Below are positions 42,711 through 51,409 of a stretch of 64,000 bases of DNA, one piece after another. Source of the DNA: Butyricimonas sp. Marseille-P3923. GTDB lineage: Bacteria; Bacteroidota; Bacteroidia; Bacteroidales; Marinifilaceae. Numbering within the stretch: position 1 is the first letter of the stretch; every line of letters begins with the position of its first letter. Position numbers and translations under genes: made by a program. Location of the stretch: positions 868,001 through 932,000 of the forward strand of contig NZ_FXXL01000007.1 of NCBI RefSeq assembly GCF_900184685.1. The letters are read 5' to 3'. A model generated the notes under the pieces. The model saw only the letters and a program-made list of their open reading frames with translations, did no database searches and was not told where the DNA came from.

Positions 42711-43826
42711 TCAATCTTTCCTTGTCAGGGTGATTTTCTTGCTGGCTTCCCGTTTGTTGGCATCCACCACCTTGATATACCTTTGCGTGGTCGTAATACT
42801 CTTGTGAGCCATAATGCTTTGTATGGTGCGGATGTCCGTTCCTGCCGCAGCTTGCAGTGTGGCGAATGTTCTCCGATACGAGTGGAAAGTTATGTTTTTA
42901 GTAATTCCGGCAGAGCGAATCCATTCTTTCATGGGTGCTTGTGTCCAACTGCGCATAAGCCCCTTGAATACCAAACCTTTCTTCTCGGAACTGTAACCAA
43001 TCAATCCCAATGCTTCTTCACTGATGGGAATGATGTCTTCCGCTTTGTTCTTTTGCGTAATTATATGTACGCATTTTCCTCCGGCTGAGTAGTCTACAAT
43101 ATCTTCCCAACATAAGGCAAGAATATCACTGATACGTAAACTGGTCATGCACGAAAACAGCGATGCTATTTTCAAGATAGGTTTCTTGCACGGTGTTTCA
43201 GCCAGTTTATACAGTTCTTCTACAGACAGATACTCTTTAACCACATCTTCCGTTTCAATCTTATCCAAAAAATCATTGACATTGGTCTTTATCATTCCAT
43301 TACGGTAGAGAATTTTCAGGAATCCCCTGAAAGTAGACCAATATCCTGATGCGGAGTTCCGTGTGATGGGTCCATTGCGTCTCAGCTTCTTGGCACTCAG
43401 CAAGTATTCACGAAACTTGTTGCATAGGTCGATGTCAATTTCCTCAAAGGTACATTTGCCATGTACGAAGTTTCTGAAATGGAGATAGACGAACTCCCAT
43501 TTCTGGTCATGCTTACGGAGTTGTTTGCGATAATACTCCAAGAAATCGGCTTTGAGTTTGTACCTGTCGAAGAAATCATACCGTTCATTCACCACAGATT
43601 CAAACCTGCGGCAACGGATGGCTTCGGCTTTCTCGGTCATTACCTCGTTGAAGTTCTGTTCACGCTTGTTTCTCGGATTGGCATAGACGTAAATACCAAG
43701 CGACTCATGGCGGATAACTTTCATTGTCTCTTTGTCTCGATAACCCGGATAATAATCCAAGTAGAAAGACAGCATCCTGTTCTTTAAAGGACGTGTCCTT
43801 AACGTTACGGTTTTACACTCATGCAT
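42711..43826 (-). CDS. Tyrosine-type site-specific integrase
   Basis: A 371-residue protein. I start at MHECKTVTLRTRPLKNRM, the usual opening of Bacteroides phage-integrase SAM-like proteins; the frame is open 24 codons further upstream. It has an N-terminal arm-binding region, a SAM-like core-binding domain (FLEYYRKQLRKHDQKWEFVYLHFRNF), and the catalytic domain with Arg in SLRISDIL, HSYRRTFA (His-x-x-Arg) and HKSITTTQRYIKV (His/Lys and the nucleophile Tyr). The set is complete, so it should be active. It recombines the element with its chromosomal site, probably just to its right. Confidence 0.93.
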   Translation of the reverse strand: MHECKTVTLRTRPLKNRMLSFYLDYYPGYRDKETMKVIRHESLGIYVYANPRNKREQNFNEVMTEKAEAIRCRRFESVVNERYDFFDRYKLKADFLEYYRKQLRKHDQKWEFVYLHFRNFVHGKCTFEEIDIDLCNKFREYLLSAKKLRRNGPITRNSASGYWSTFRGFLKILYRNGMIKTNVNDFLDKIETEDVVKEYLSVEELYKLAETPCKKPILKIASLFSCMTSLRISDILALCWEDIVDYSAGGKCVHIITQKNKAEDIIPISEEALGLIGYSSEKKGLVFKGLMRSWTQAPMKEWIRSAGITKNITFHSYRRTFATLQAAAGTDIRTIQSIMAHKSITTTQRYIKVVDANKREASKKITLTRKD

Positions 43827-43940
43827 AATACATATTTTTATGGTTGTTATTAACTTGTCGGCAAATCTCTGTAATGTAACCATGCAGAAATCCTTCATCA
43901 GGGATTAATTTTGGAATAATTTACGGAAGTCTATGATTGG

Positions 43941-44819
43941 TTACTTACGCACACCCATTACCTTGTCAAACTCCACTTTCAGGAACCTGACGAATCGTCC
44001 GTTCTTCTCACGATTAATCTGATGGAATTGCAGAATACCGTAAACCGAATCACGGGATAGATTGAATTTCTCCATTGCCTCCTTGACGGTGTAGTATTCG
44101 GCCTTACTCTCCTGTTCGGAATTCTTCGAGAGGTCGAAGTGGAGCTTGGAGTAGAATATCTGCCCATGCTCTTTCTTGGATGGGATGTTGTTTCGATACA
44201 CTTGCGAACGGATGGCGACACGTGTCATTCCGTACTTCTCCTGAATCTCTTCGGGCGTGTACCATTCGGTCAGGTCGGAATCTACCTCGTATTTGGCAAA
44301 GGCTGCATCAATATGTTTCTTGCTATAATAGTTGAACTGGCGGATGCGGATTTTGGGGATATTGTTCTCTCTTGTATATGCCCAAATCCATTTTTGCGAT
44401 ACTTTGTACTTTTCGGAAATTTGCTCGGCAGTATAGTACTCAGTTATATCAAGATCGTCTTTTACTCTTCTTCGTTCATAGGGGCGCGTTTTGAGCATCA
44501 GTTCAATATCGGCTCTGCGAATGATTGACATCCTTGCACTGATTCTTGAAGCTCTTAACTTATCTTCTTTGACGAGTTTATAAATGTATTGGCGAGAAAC
44601 GCCCATCAACTGTGCGGCTTGTGCAAAAGTAAAGTAGTCTTGATGGTCAAGTTTACTTTTGACTTCTATCAAATCCTGTAACTCACGAAGTTCGAGTCTT
44701 CGTTCTCTCATACGATGTTTATAGCCTTGACTGGCACATTGGTGGCTACAATAATTAGTGGTAGTTTTCTTCGCAATGAATGGCTTACCACACCATTGGC
44801 AAATTCTTTTTACTTCCAT
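43941..44819 (-). CDS. Multi-HTH excisionase-like DNA-binding protein
   Basis: A 292-residue protein. A small N-terminal zinc-binding part (CQWCGKPFIAKKTTTNYCSHQC) precedes several HTH_17-like units: YFTFAQAAQLMGVSRQYIYKLVKEDKL, YYTAEQISEKYKVSQKWIWAYTRENNI, WYTPEEIQEKYGMTRVAIRSQVYRNNI and YYTVKEAMEKFNLSRDSVYGILQFHQI. Each carries the same turn, so four DNA-binding modules lie in tandem. This may allow binding to several repeats at the attachment site. It lies 115 bases upstream of the integrase gene on the same strand, suggesting joint control of excision. Confidence 0.8.
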   Translation of the reverse strand: MEVKRICQWCGKPFIAKKTTTNYCSHQCASQGYKHRMRERRLELRELQDLIEVKSKLDHQDYFTFAQAAQLMGVSRQYIYKLVKEDKLRASRISARMSIIRRADIELMLKTRPYERRRVKDDLDITEYYTAEQISEKYKVSQKWIWAYTRENNIPKIRIRQFNYYSKKHIDAAFAKYEVDSDLTEWYTPEEIQEKYGMTRVAIRSQVYRNNIPSKKEHGQIFYSKLHFDLSKNSEQESKAEYYTVKEAMEKFNLSRDSVYGILQFHQINREKNGRFVRFLKVEFDKVMGVRK

Positions 44820-45025
44820 GTTGTTTTCTCCATATTTTTAGTGAAACCATATAGTTTTAATTTCGCTTTTTGTCTACCTATGTAAACCATTGTCAACACA
44901 TGTTGTCGACTACCTCAGTGTGACATCTGGGACAAACCCCAATTTGTTTCGCGGTAGAAATATGTAGGAAAAATATGGATAAAAACCGTTACTTCCAAAT
45001 ACGGATTGGAAAGTGTTAAAATAGA

Positions 45026-45050
45026 AAAGTCGCTGATATAAAGCGACTTT
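45026..45050. terminator. Hairpin between the island and mnmE
   Basis: AAAGTCGCT and AGCGACTTT enclose seven bases. Because it is symmetric it can serve mnmE (minus strand). The 9-base arms are identical to those at 18698-18722, and about 12 of the following 19 bases also match. Confidence 0.65.
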
Positions 45051-45085
45051 ATTCTAAATGGTTATAGTTGGTTACGGCTGTTTAC

Positions 45086-45112
45086 AAGCCATCACTTGCC
45101 GATGCAGAAGTT
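45086..45112. other. Candidate attachment region at the mnmE 3' end
   Basis: The last codons of mnmE (FCIGK and stop) lie here. The same spot in other bacteria (trmE/thdF) is a well-known integration site, used for example by SGI1 of Salmonella. An integrase lies 1.3 kb away. No convincing duplicated core is found on the left; the best match is TTCCCGATGCAGC at 19828. Confidence 0.35.
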
Positions 45113-46486
45113 CTTGAATATATTCCCCAGCACTTCATCCGTTGTAATTTGTCCGGTGATTTCGCCGAGGTAATGGAGGCATTCGCGGATGTCTTGGGAG
45201 ATAAATTCACCGCTAAGGTGAGAGTCCAGACCGGAAATGACACGTTCAATAGCGGAGCGGGCGCGGGATAGGGCTTCGTAGTGGCGGGCGTTACTGACGA
45301 TAACGTCGCCGGAGGAAAGGGCGTTGATGTTGACGGTAGCAACAAGCTGTTCCACTAGGTCGGGGATGTTGTACCCTGTCTTCGCGGAGATGGGCAGAAT
45401 GGGTTCGCCGGAAGAGAGGGCGGCAATTTCAGCCACGAGGGAATCCGAGGTTTGGAAACAGTCGATTTTGTTGAGAAGGATCAGCAGGCGGGCATCGGTA
45501 GCCAGACGTTCTTTGACACGGGTATAATACGGGACAAAGTTCGAGATATCTTTGGTCGTATCGACAAGAAGTAGCACTACGCGGGCTTGTTCTATTTTGG
45601 AGAAAGTGCGCTCGATTCCCATGGATTCCACTTTATCGTCGGTATGGCGGATACCCGCGGTGTCGATAAAACGGAAGGTGATACCTTGCAGGTTGATCGT
45701 GTCCTCGATGACGTCACGGGTGGTTCCTTCGATATCGGAAACAATAGCCCGGTCTTCCCGAAGAAGGGCATTCAGCAAGGTACTTTTCCCCACGTTCGTG
45801 TTCCCGACGATAGCGACCGGAATACCATTCTTGAGCACGTTACCCAAAGAAAAGGAATCACACAAGCGGGAAATCAAGGTATCGATACCCACCGCAATGG
45901 AACGTAGTTCGGAGCGGTCGGCAAACTCGACATCCTCTTCCGAGAAATCGAGTTCCAATTCAAGCAATGAAGTAACACGCAAAAGTTCCATACGCAATTT
46001 CATCAATTCGTCGGAAAAGCCACCCCGCATCTGGTTTAGCGCCATTTTATGGGCGGCTGACGAGGACGAGGCAATCAGGTCTGCCACGGCTTCCGCTTGT
46101 GACAGATCCATTTTACCATTCAAGAATGCCCGTTGCGTAAATTCCCCGGGAGTGGCCAAACGGGCTCCGGAAGTAATCAGTAACTGCAACAGACGCTGTT
46201 GGATATAGACGGAACCATGACAGGATATCTCGATAGAATCTTCACCCGTGAAGGAGTGCGGGGCACGGAAAACGGTAACCAGAACTTCGTCGATCATCTC
46301 CTCTCCCTCCATGATTTTGCCGAAATGCACGGTATTCGGGCGTGCTGCCGCCAGTCTTTTCCCTGATGGCGAAACAAACAGCCGCTCACAGAGTTCAATA
46401 CTACCTTTACCCGAAAGCCGGATCACGGCTAATGCTCCCATGCCGGGGGCGGTTGCTATTGCACATATCACGGATTGATCTATCAT
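45092..46486 (-). CDS. mnmE: tRNA modification GTPase MnmE
   Basis: A 464-residue protein. The N-terminal domain (VICAIATAPGMGALAVIRLSG) binds the one-carbon donor. A helical domain follows, and the GTPase domain has G1 GNTNVGKSTLLN, G2 EGTTRD, G3 DTAGIR and G4 LNKID. The C-terminus ends FCIGK, the conserved Cys motif. With MnmG it makes the cmnm5 group on U34 of certain tRNAs. All motifs are present, so integration nearby has not damaged the gene. Confidence 0.95.
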   Translation of the reverse strand: MIDQSVICAIATAPGMGALAVIRLSGKGSIELCERLFVSPSGKRLAAARPNTVHFGKIMEGEEMIDEVLVTVFRAPHSFTGEDSIEISCHGSVYIQQRLLQLLITSGARLATPGEFTQRAFLNGKMDLSQAEAVADLIASSSSAAHKMALNQMRGGFSDELMKLRMELLRVTSLLELELDFSEEDVEFADRSELRSIAVGIDTLISRLCDSFSLGNVLKNGIPVAIVGNTNVGKSTLLNALLREDRAIVSDIEGTTRDVIEDTINLQGITFRFIDTAGIRHTDDKVESMGIERTFSKIEQARVVLLLVDTTKDISNFVPYYTRVKERLATDARLLILLNKIDCFQTSDSLVAEIAALSSGEPILPISAKTGYNIPDLVEQLVATVNINALSSGDVIVSNARHYEALSRARSAIERVISGLDSHLSGEFISQDIRECLHYLGEITGQITTDEVLGNIFKNFCIGK

Positions 46487-46579
46487 AAACGTACCTTTTT
46501 CGCGAAGGTAAACTTTTAATCCGGAACAAACAAAACCAATCTTTCCTCGTTACAAGAAAGGATTCCCTCGGGAAAAGAA

Positions 46580-47488
46580 CTAATTAGCGTATGTTAGTGG
46601 TGTCGTTATCCAGTCCAAATGTTGCCACGGGTGAATCTTCTGCATGATATCGAAGCTCGATTGCAGGAATTGCCGCACGGCATCAAAGGGATCATCGTAG
46701 GCCAAAGCATCTTCCAGTGTCAAGAAAAATTCTTTCTTACCGGGTTTGAAGATTGCCATAGCAGGACGAATCAAATGATCGTTACCTCTCAAATCACTGA
46801 TAAACGGGTAAGGCAAGCCGTAAAAAGCGGGACGGGGATAATTCGGATCACCCGGCCAGAAGCCGCACTCGAAATAACGTTCGTCGAAAGCATGATCGGA
46901 AATGGGTTTGTTCATACCGAAAGGAGCCGATTCGCCACTGTACACGATACCAGTGAGATCCATCGTACCGAAATAGTACGCCGGACCGTCCACTTTCCCC
47001 CGGAAACGGGACTGGAAGCCCCGTAATGCCTCGTGAGCGAAAAGGTGGTTCTGATGCCACAAATGTACCGCTTCCCTGTCGTAATGGTGGTGTTTCGTGT
47101 CCTTGTCGAAATCTACCGGATCGTAAAATTCCTGCGCCCTCACGTTGATCGTTGTCGGGGAACCAATCTCTTCCAGTGATTTCATAAACTGCTTATAAAA
47201 TTCAGCCACGGAAAGCCCGTCGTGTAAATCAAAATGCACCGTTTTCCCGTTCCCGTTGCGGAAAATAATCATGTGTTTCATGAAGTCAGCCTGTATCTCA
47301 AAAGGAGAATCGTCCCCGGGGATAATTCCCGTGGAAAGTCCTTCTACCGAGAGATACAAACGCACGTGTGCCCATTCCGGACGTTGATGGCAGCGCACGA
47401 GTTTCACTTTACCCAACATTTGCAAGTACATGTGTACCGTGTCGGCTGTCTGTTGCCAATCCGTGTAATTCAAAAATTTCTTATCCAT
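46580..47488 (-). CDS. DUF5996 family protein
   Basis: A 302-residue protein with the features of DUF5996: an initial TDWQQTADTVHMYLQMLGKVKLV, then HVRLYLSVEGLSTG, FEIQADFMKHM, and a central HHHYDREAVHLWHQNHLFAHEALRGFQSRFRGK. The C-terminal part has DERYFECGFWPGDPNYPRPAFY. The His- and Trp-rich middle could bind a metal. The family is cytoplasmic and uncharacterised. The gene stands alone between mnmE and a divergent operon. Confidence 0.78.
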   Translation of the reverse strand: MDKKFLNYTDWQQTADTVHMYLQMLGKVKLVRCHQRPEWAHVRLYLSVEGLSTGIIPGDDSPFEIQADFMKHMIIFRNGNGKTVHFDLHDGLSVAEFYKQFMKSLEEIGSPTTINVRAQEFYDPVDFDKDTKHHHYDREAVHLWHQNHLFAHEALRGFQSRFRGKVDGPAYYFGTMDLTGIVYSGESAPFGMNKPISDHAFDERYFECGFWPGDPNYPRPAFYGLPYPFISDLRGNDHLIRPAMAIFKPGKKEFFLTLEDALAYDDPFDAVRQFLQSSFDIMQKIHPWQHLDWITTPLTYAN

Positions 47489-47696
47489 AATCTTCTATTT
47501 TATCTTAAAGCCACAGGTCATAAATTGTATTATTTCCCTCCCTGTTCTTGTTCCTTTAACGGGGATACCTTAAAATGGTTTTACTTTTCTGCTGTTTGGT
47601 TACCTTCACGAGTACTATGCAAACAAAGTATAATTTTAAGCAAACCTAATTCACTTAATTTCCGTTATACACCAAAAACGATAAAAGATGGGTGTA

Positions 47697-48833
47697 ATGA
47701 AAAACAAAAAACTCTTACTGATAATATGGATACTGTTTAGTGCGGTTTCACTTCCCGCACAAGAAAAAGAAAGGGAACTCCCGAAATTCAAATTAGGCGG
47801 GGCTTTACGCTTTAACTACAATTTCTGTGACTGGAAAGCAGGACATCGTGACCGGGGCGGGGATTTCGGGTTTGACGTGTTATACCTCAAATTGACGGGT
47901 TCTTACCGCGATATTATTTTGAGTGCCGACTATCGCTTTTACAGCAAGGATTTCGGTGGTCCCATGCTGAAATACGGGTGGATCGGTTACCGGTTTAACG
48001 CAAATAACCAGATACAAGTCGGTCTGACAGGCGTACCTTTCGGGATACAACCCGTAGCCTCTCATAACTTCTTTTTGCAAATAGCCTATTATGTCGGTCT
48101 GGAAGATGATTCGGACATGGGTATCAAATATCTCCACGCCGGCGAGCGTTGGGAGCTCGCTTTTGCCTTTTTCAAGAATGCCGATGAATTGCTTTTCGGC
48201 TCGGACAACGAAACTTCGGACGACCGTTACGGTTATGACGTGGCAGGACGCAACAAGGAGATAAACCAGTTTAACGGGCAGGCATTCTATAAATTCGGGA
48301 AAAACTCCCGGCAACGACTGGGAGCGTCGGCAGAGTTCGGTCAACTCTACAACCTCGACAGACGGAAGAACGGCACGCACTACGCTCTCGCTTTGCATTA
48401 CGAACTGCTATGGCAACAGGTAAGCCTGAAAGCGCAAGTAACGACCTACGCCATGCACCCTAAAAACGCCGCGGACGATGACGATGAGGTCATATCCATG
48501 ACCGCCTATGGGGCACCCTACCTCGTTGCCGCGAAAGCGAACATCTACATGTTGAGTGCCGGATATACTTTCCCCGTAAACCGCAAGTTTCTAAAGAAAA
48601 TACAAATATACAACGACTTCGGGTGCCTGCAAAAACAAAACAACGATTTCAAGGACAGTTTCCAGAATGTCACCGGGGGAATGTTGGACTGTAATCCTGT
48701 CATCATATACGTTGATTACGCCATGGGCAAGAATCACGGGTGGCTGGGACCCGATTGGAACGGTTTCGGTGCCGGAGGTGAAAGTAACTCGTGGCATGCA
48801 CGTTTCAACGTGAACGTGGGTTACTATTTTTAA
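47697..48833 (+). CDS. Outer-membrane beta-barrel (porin-like) protein
   Basis: A 378-residue protein; I start at the ATG giving MKNKKLLLIIWILFSAVSLPAQ, a typical signal peptide. The rest has alternating amphipathic strands (LGGALRFNYNF, FDVLYLKLTGSY, ILSADYRFYS, KYGWIGYRFNANNQIQVGLTGVPFG) and ends in a C-terminal Phe (FNVNVGYYF), the mark of outer-membrane barrels. It lies 18 bases before the ABC transporter genes, on the same strand. It may let the osmoprotectant through the outer membrane; this is inferred only from position. Confidence 0.7.
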   Translation: MKNKKLLLIIWILFSAVSLPAQEKERELPKFKLGGALRFNYNFCDWKAGHRDRGGDFGFDVLYLKLTGSYRDIILSADYRFYSKDFGGPMLKYGWIGYRFNANNQIQVGLTGVPFGIQPVASHNFFLQIAYYVGLEDDSDMGIKYLHAGERWELAFAFFKNADELLFGSDNETSDDRYGYDVAGRNKEINQFNGQAFYKFGKNSRQRLGASAEFGQLYNLDRRKNGTHYALALHYELLWQQVSLKAQVTTYAMHPKNAADDDDEVISMTAYGAPYLVAAKANIYMLSAGYTFPVNRKFLKKIQIYNDFGCLQKQNNDFKDSFQNVTGGMLDCNPVIIYVDYAMGKNHGWLGPDWNGFGAGGESNSWHARFNVNVGYYF

Positions 48834-48851
48834 TAACAAAAACAAAACAGG

Positions 48852-49493
48852 ATGATAAAAGAGATTTACACGTTATACGTCGAGCGCTGGCGTTTTTTCT
48901 TGAGCCTCACGGGAGAACACCTCCAGATATCACTGGTATCCATCGTGGTTGCCGCCATTATCGGGTTGGGGTTGGGTATATTGATCAGCCTTTACCGGAA
49001 AAGCTCGTCCACGATACTGGGACTCACGAATTTTATTTACACGATACCGTCGATAGCCCTGTTCGGGTTTCTGATCCCGTTCTCGGGCATCGGCAACATG
49101 ACAGCCATTATCGCTCTCTCGATATACGCCCTCCTACCCATGGTACGTAACACTTACACGGGCATCACGGGTATTGACCGGGAGATCATCGAGGCGGCAC
49201 GGGGCATGGGAAGTACCACGTTCCAGATACTTTACAAGATACAGGTACCGTTGGCATTCCCCGTGATTTTGTCGGGGATACGCAACATGGTCGTCATGAC
49301 GATTGCCCTCACGGGTATTGCCGCTTTTATCGGGGCGGGCGGATTGGGCGTTGCCATCTACCGGGGTATCACCACGAACAATTCCGCCATGACCATTGCC
49401 GGAAGTTTGCTCATCGCCCTGCTTGCCCTGTTGGCGGACTGGGGCGTGGGACGCTATGAAAAATACATAAAAAGAAAACGTAAACTAATATGA
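48852..49493 (+). CDS. Osmoprotectant ABC transporter permease (OpuCB-like)
   Basis: A 213-residue permease with five to six TM helices. It has the family hallmark EAARGMGSTTFQILYKIQVPLAFPVI (the EAA loop that contacts the ATPase) and IPSIALFGFLIP upstream of it. Size and motifs fit the single-permease proteins of glycine betaine/carnitine/choline uptake (OpuCB, OpuBB, YehW types). Its stop overlaps the start of the substrate-binding gene (ATGA), so they are coupled. Confidence 0.88.
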   Translation: MIKEIYTLYVERWRFFLSLTGEHLQISLVSIVVAAIIGLGLGILISLYRKSSSTILGLTNFIYTIPSIALFGFLIPFSGIGNMTAIIALSIYALLPMVRNTYTGITGIDREIIEAARGMGSTTFQILYKIQVPLAFPVILSGIRNMVVMTIALTGIAAFIGAGGLGVAIYRGITTNNSAMTIAGSLLIALLALLADWGVGRYEKYIKRKRKLI

Positions 49494-50401
49494 AAAGATA
49501 CATGAAATATTATTCACTCGCGGTGATTATCGGGCTCGTGTTACCGTGGGGATGCGGGCAGAAAAAAGATACCATTCATATCGCCACGAAGCCCATGACC
49601 GAGCAATTCATTCTCGGGGAAATGCTCTCGCTGCTGATCGAAGAAAATTCCGACCTTCACGTGAAGATTACCAAAGGCGTGGGTGGCGGCACGAGCAACA
49701 TTCACCCGGCGATGGTCAAGGGAGATTTCGACCTTTACCCGGAATACACGGGTACGGGATGGCTCGTGATTCTGAAAAAAGACACCCTGCTGCCACCGGA
49801 CGAGCTATACGCCGAGCTGCAAAAAGAATACTCGCGGGAGTACGGGTTGAAATGGGTGGCTCCCTACGGCTTCAACAACGCTTATAGTCTGGCTGTCAGC
49901 AATGACGCGGCGGAGAAATATCACTTGAAAACCTTCTCCGATCTGGCACGTTATCCCGACCGGTTTATTTTCGGCGCGGAGTACGACTTTTACGAGATCA
50001 ACGACGGTTACGCCGACCTCTGCGCTTATTATGACATAAAGTTCAAAAAGAATCTGGATATGGATATCGGGTTGAAATACGAGGCTATCAAGTCGGGCAA
50101 CATCGATGTCATGAACATATTCACCACCGACGGTCAATTGAGTGGAGCCAACCTAACCGTGCTGGATGATGACAAACATTTCTTCCCCTCCTATTATTGC
50201 GCCACGGTGGTACGGGAAGAAACCCTGAAAGAACATCCCGAACTGGAAGGTATTTTAGAAAAAATGAAAGGTATACTGACCGATTCTGAAATGGCGGGTA
50301 TGAACCACGAGGTGGACGTGAAACATCGTTCCGAACGGGAAGTTGCCGCCGAATTTCTGCAAAAGAAAGGTCTGCTAAAACAAGATAACCATGGGAAATG
50401 A
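49490..50401 (+). CDS. Osmoprotectant ABC transporter substrate-binding lipoprotein (OpuCC/ProX-like)
   Basis: A 303-residue protein. The signal peptide (MKRYMKYYSLAVIIGLVLPWGC) ends in a lipobox-like LPWGC, so it would be anchored through Cys 22. The body has the OpuAC/ProX fold signatures: HIATKPMTEQFILGEMLSLLI, GGGTSNIHPAMVKGDFDLYPEYTGTGW and IDVMNIFTTDGQL. The ligand is likely a quaternary ammonium compound such as glycine betaine or choline; the binding-pocket aromatics were not checked. The gene ends 11 bases into the ATPase gene. Confidence 0.88.
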   Translation: MKRYMKYYSLAVIIGLVLPWGCGQKKDTIHIATKPMTEQFILGEMLSLLIEENSDLHVKITKGVGGGTSNIHPAMVKGDFDLYPEYTGTGWLVILKKDTLLPPDELYAELQKEYSREYGLKWVAPYGFNNAYSLAVSNDAAEKYHLKTFSDLARYPDRFIFGAEYDFYEINDGYADLCAYYDIKFKKNLDMDIGLKYEAIKSGNIDVMNIFTTDGQLSGANLTVLDDDKHFFPSYYCATVVREETLKEHPELEGILEKMKGILTDSEMAGMNHEVDVKHRSEREVAAEFLQKKGLLKQDNHGK

Positions 50402-51122
50402 TATAGCTATTCGTTTTGAACACGTCACGAAGTCATACGGGGAACGGGAGATTCTGAATGACTTTAACATGGAAATCCGACGAGGTGAATTTCTGACCAT
50501 TATCGGGAGCTCCGGTTCGGGGAAAACCACGGTTCTGAAACTAATCAACGGGTTGATATCTCCCACTTTCGGGATTATTTACGTGGACGGAAAGGATATC
50601 TCGAAAGAAGACCAGACTCTATTACGCCGCAACATCGGTTACGTGATACAGGGCATCGGACTGTTTCCCCACATGACTGTCCGTAAGAATATTGCCTATG
50701 TCCCCGGTCTGTTAAATCACCGGGACAAGGAAAAAACACGCCGTGCCGTGGAACGATTGATTGATGTCGTGGGACTTGAACAGGAAATGCTCGACCGATA
50801 CCCATCGGAACTCTCCGGCGGGCAACGCCAACGGGTGGGCATAGCCCGTGCCCTTGCCGCCAACCCGGACATATTGCTCATGGATGAACCGTTCGGTGCC
50901 GTCGATGAAATCACGCGCAAAATGCTTCAGAACGAGATACTTCGAATACACGAGCAACTGGGAGTTACTATCGTGTTCATCACTCACGATATAAAAGAAG
51001 CGTTAAAACTCGGCACACGGGTTATGGTTATGAACAAGGGACACGTCGAACAATTCGACACGCCCGACAATATTCGAAACCACCCGGCAACGCCTTTCGT
51101 GCAAGAACTGGTACAAGGCTGA
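50391..51122 (+). CDS. Osmoprotectant ABC transporter ATPase (OpuCA-like)
   Basis: A 243-residue ABC ATPase. Walker A GSSGSGKTT is at residues 39-47, the Q-loop is YVIQGIGLFPHM, the signature LSGGQRQR is at 141-148, and Walker B ILLMDEPFGAVDE is at 161-173. It lacks the C-terminal CBS domains of the longer OpuCA proteins, so ionic-strength gating through CBS is not expected. The start overlaps the preceding gene by 11 bases. The stop lies in a hairpin shared with a small gene on the other strand. Confidence 0.92.
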   Translation: MGNDIAIRFEHVTKSYGEREILNDFNMEIRRGEFLTIIGSSGSGKTTVLKLINGLISPTFGIIYVDGKDISKEDQTLLRRNIGYVIQGIGLFPHMTVRKNIAYVPGLLNHRDKEKTRRAVERLIDVVGLEQEMLDRYPSELSGGQRQRVGIARALAANPDILLMDEPFGAVDEITRKMLQNEILRIHEQLGVTIVFITHDIKEALKLGTRVMVMNKGHVEQFDTPDNIRNHPATPFVQELVQG

Positions 51123-51136
51123 CGATTATTCGTCAG
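51119..51136. terminator. Short hairpin covering two convergent stop codons
   Basis: CTGACGA, TTAT, TCGTCAG. It contains the stop codons of the ABC ATPase gene (+) and the small membrane protein gene (-). The T-tract after it is weak. Confidence 0.5.
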
Positions 51137-51281
51137 TCTTATTTCCTGTATCACTATTTTTCCGGATATATATCCGTAGAGCCAGATACGCGTTCCAACC
51201 CAAGATAATAAACCCGACGAATAGTGCCATATAAATCACGGTAATAAATATTCCGATTAAACCTCCTAGCATCATATTCAT
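51126..51281 (-). CDS. Small membrane protein (51 aa)
   Basis: A 51-codon frame with ATG and TAA: MNMMLGGLIGIFITVIYMALFVGFIILGW is one long TM segment, followed by AYLALRIYIRKNSDTGNKTDE, a basic then polar tail. AGGAGG lies just inside the gene rather than before it. A single TM helix with a positively charged cytoplasmic side is the usual layout of small regulatory membrane proteins. No family recognised. It faces the ABC transporter gene tail to tail. Confidence 0.5.
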   Translation of the reverse strand: MNMMLGGLIGIFITVIYMALFVGFIILGWNAYLALRIYIRKNSDTGNKTDE

Positions 51282-51384
51282 ATATTTTATTCAACATCAA
51301 ATCATTATATCTTAACAAAGTTAAGAAATTTAATCCTATCCCTCCTCCCGGTCATTATTATTTTTTCAAACAACAAGAAATAAT

Positions 51385-51392
51385 TACATTTG
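51385..51392 (+). promoter_or_regulatory. -7 element of the 557-aa protein gene
   Basis: TACATTTG matches TAnnTTTG exactly, followed by C, 18 bases before the ATG. A -33 element is not clear. Confidence 0.5.
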
Positions 51393-51409
51393 CACGAAAC
51401 CTAGGTGCT

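Larger units (their letters stand above)
19787..45091. mobile_element. Mobilizable defence island (outer limits given)
   Basis: The stretch is framed by an integrase and excisionase-like protein on the right, next to the mnmE 3' end. On the left lies an 832-base gene-free region. It holds relaxase, MobC, AAA ATPase and probable oriT on the minus strand, but no conjugation (Tra) genes, so it would be mobilised by a helper element. The cargo is on both strands: AAA-DUF234, SIR2, type I restriction with Fic, CBASS and RhuM. The exact left junction is not proven; it could also be the hairpin at 18698 that resembles the one at 45026. Confidence 0.6.
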
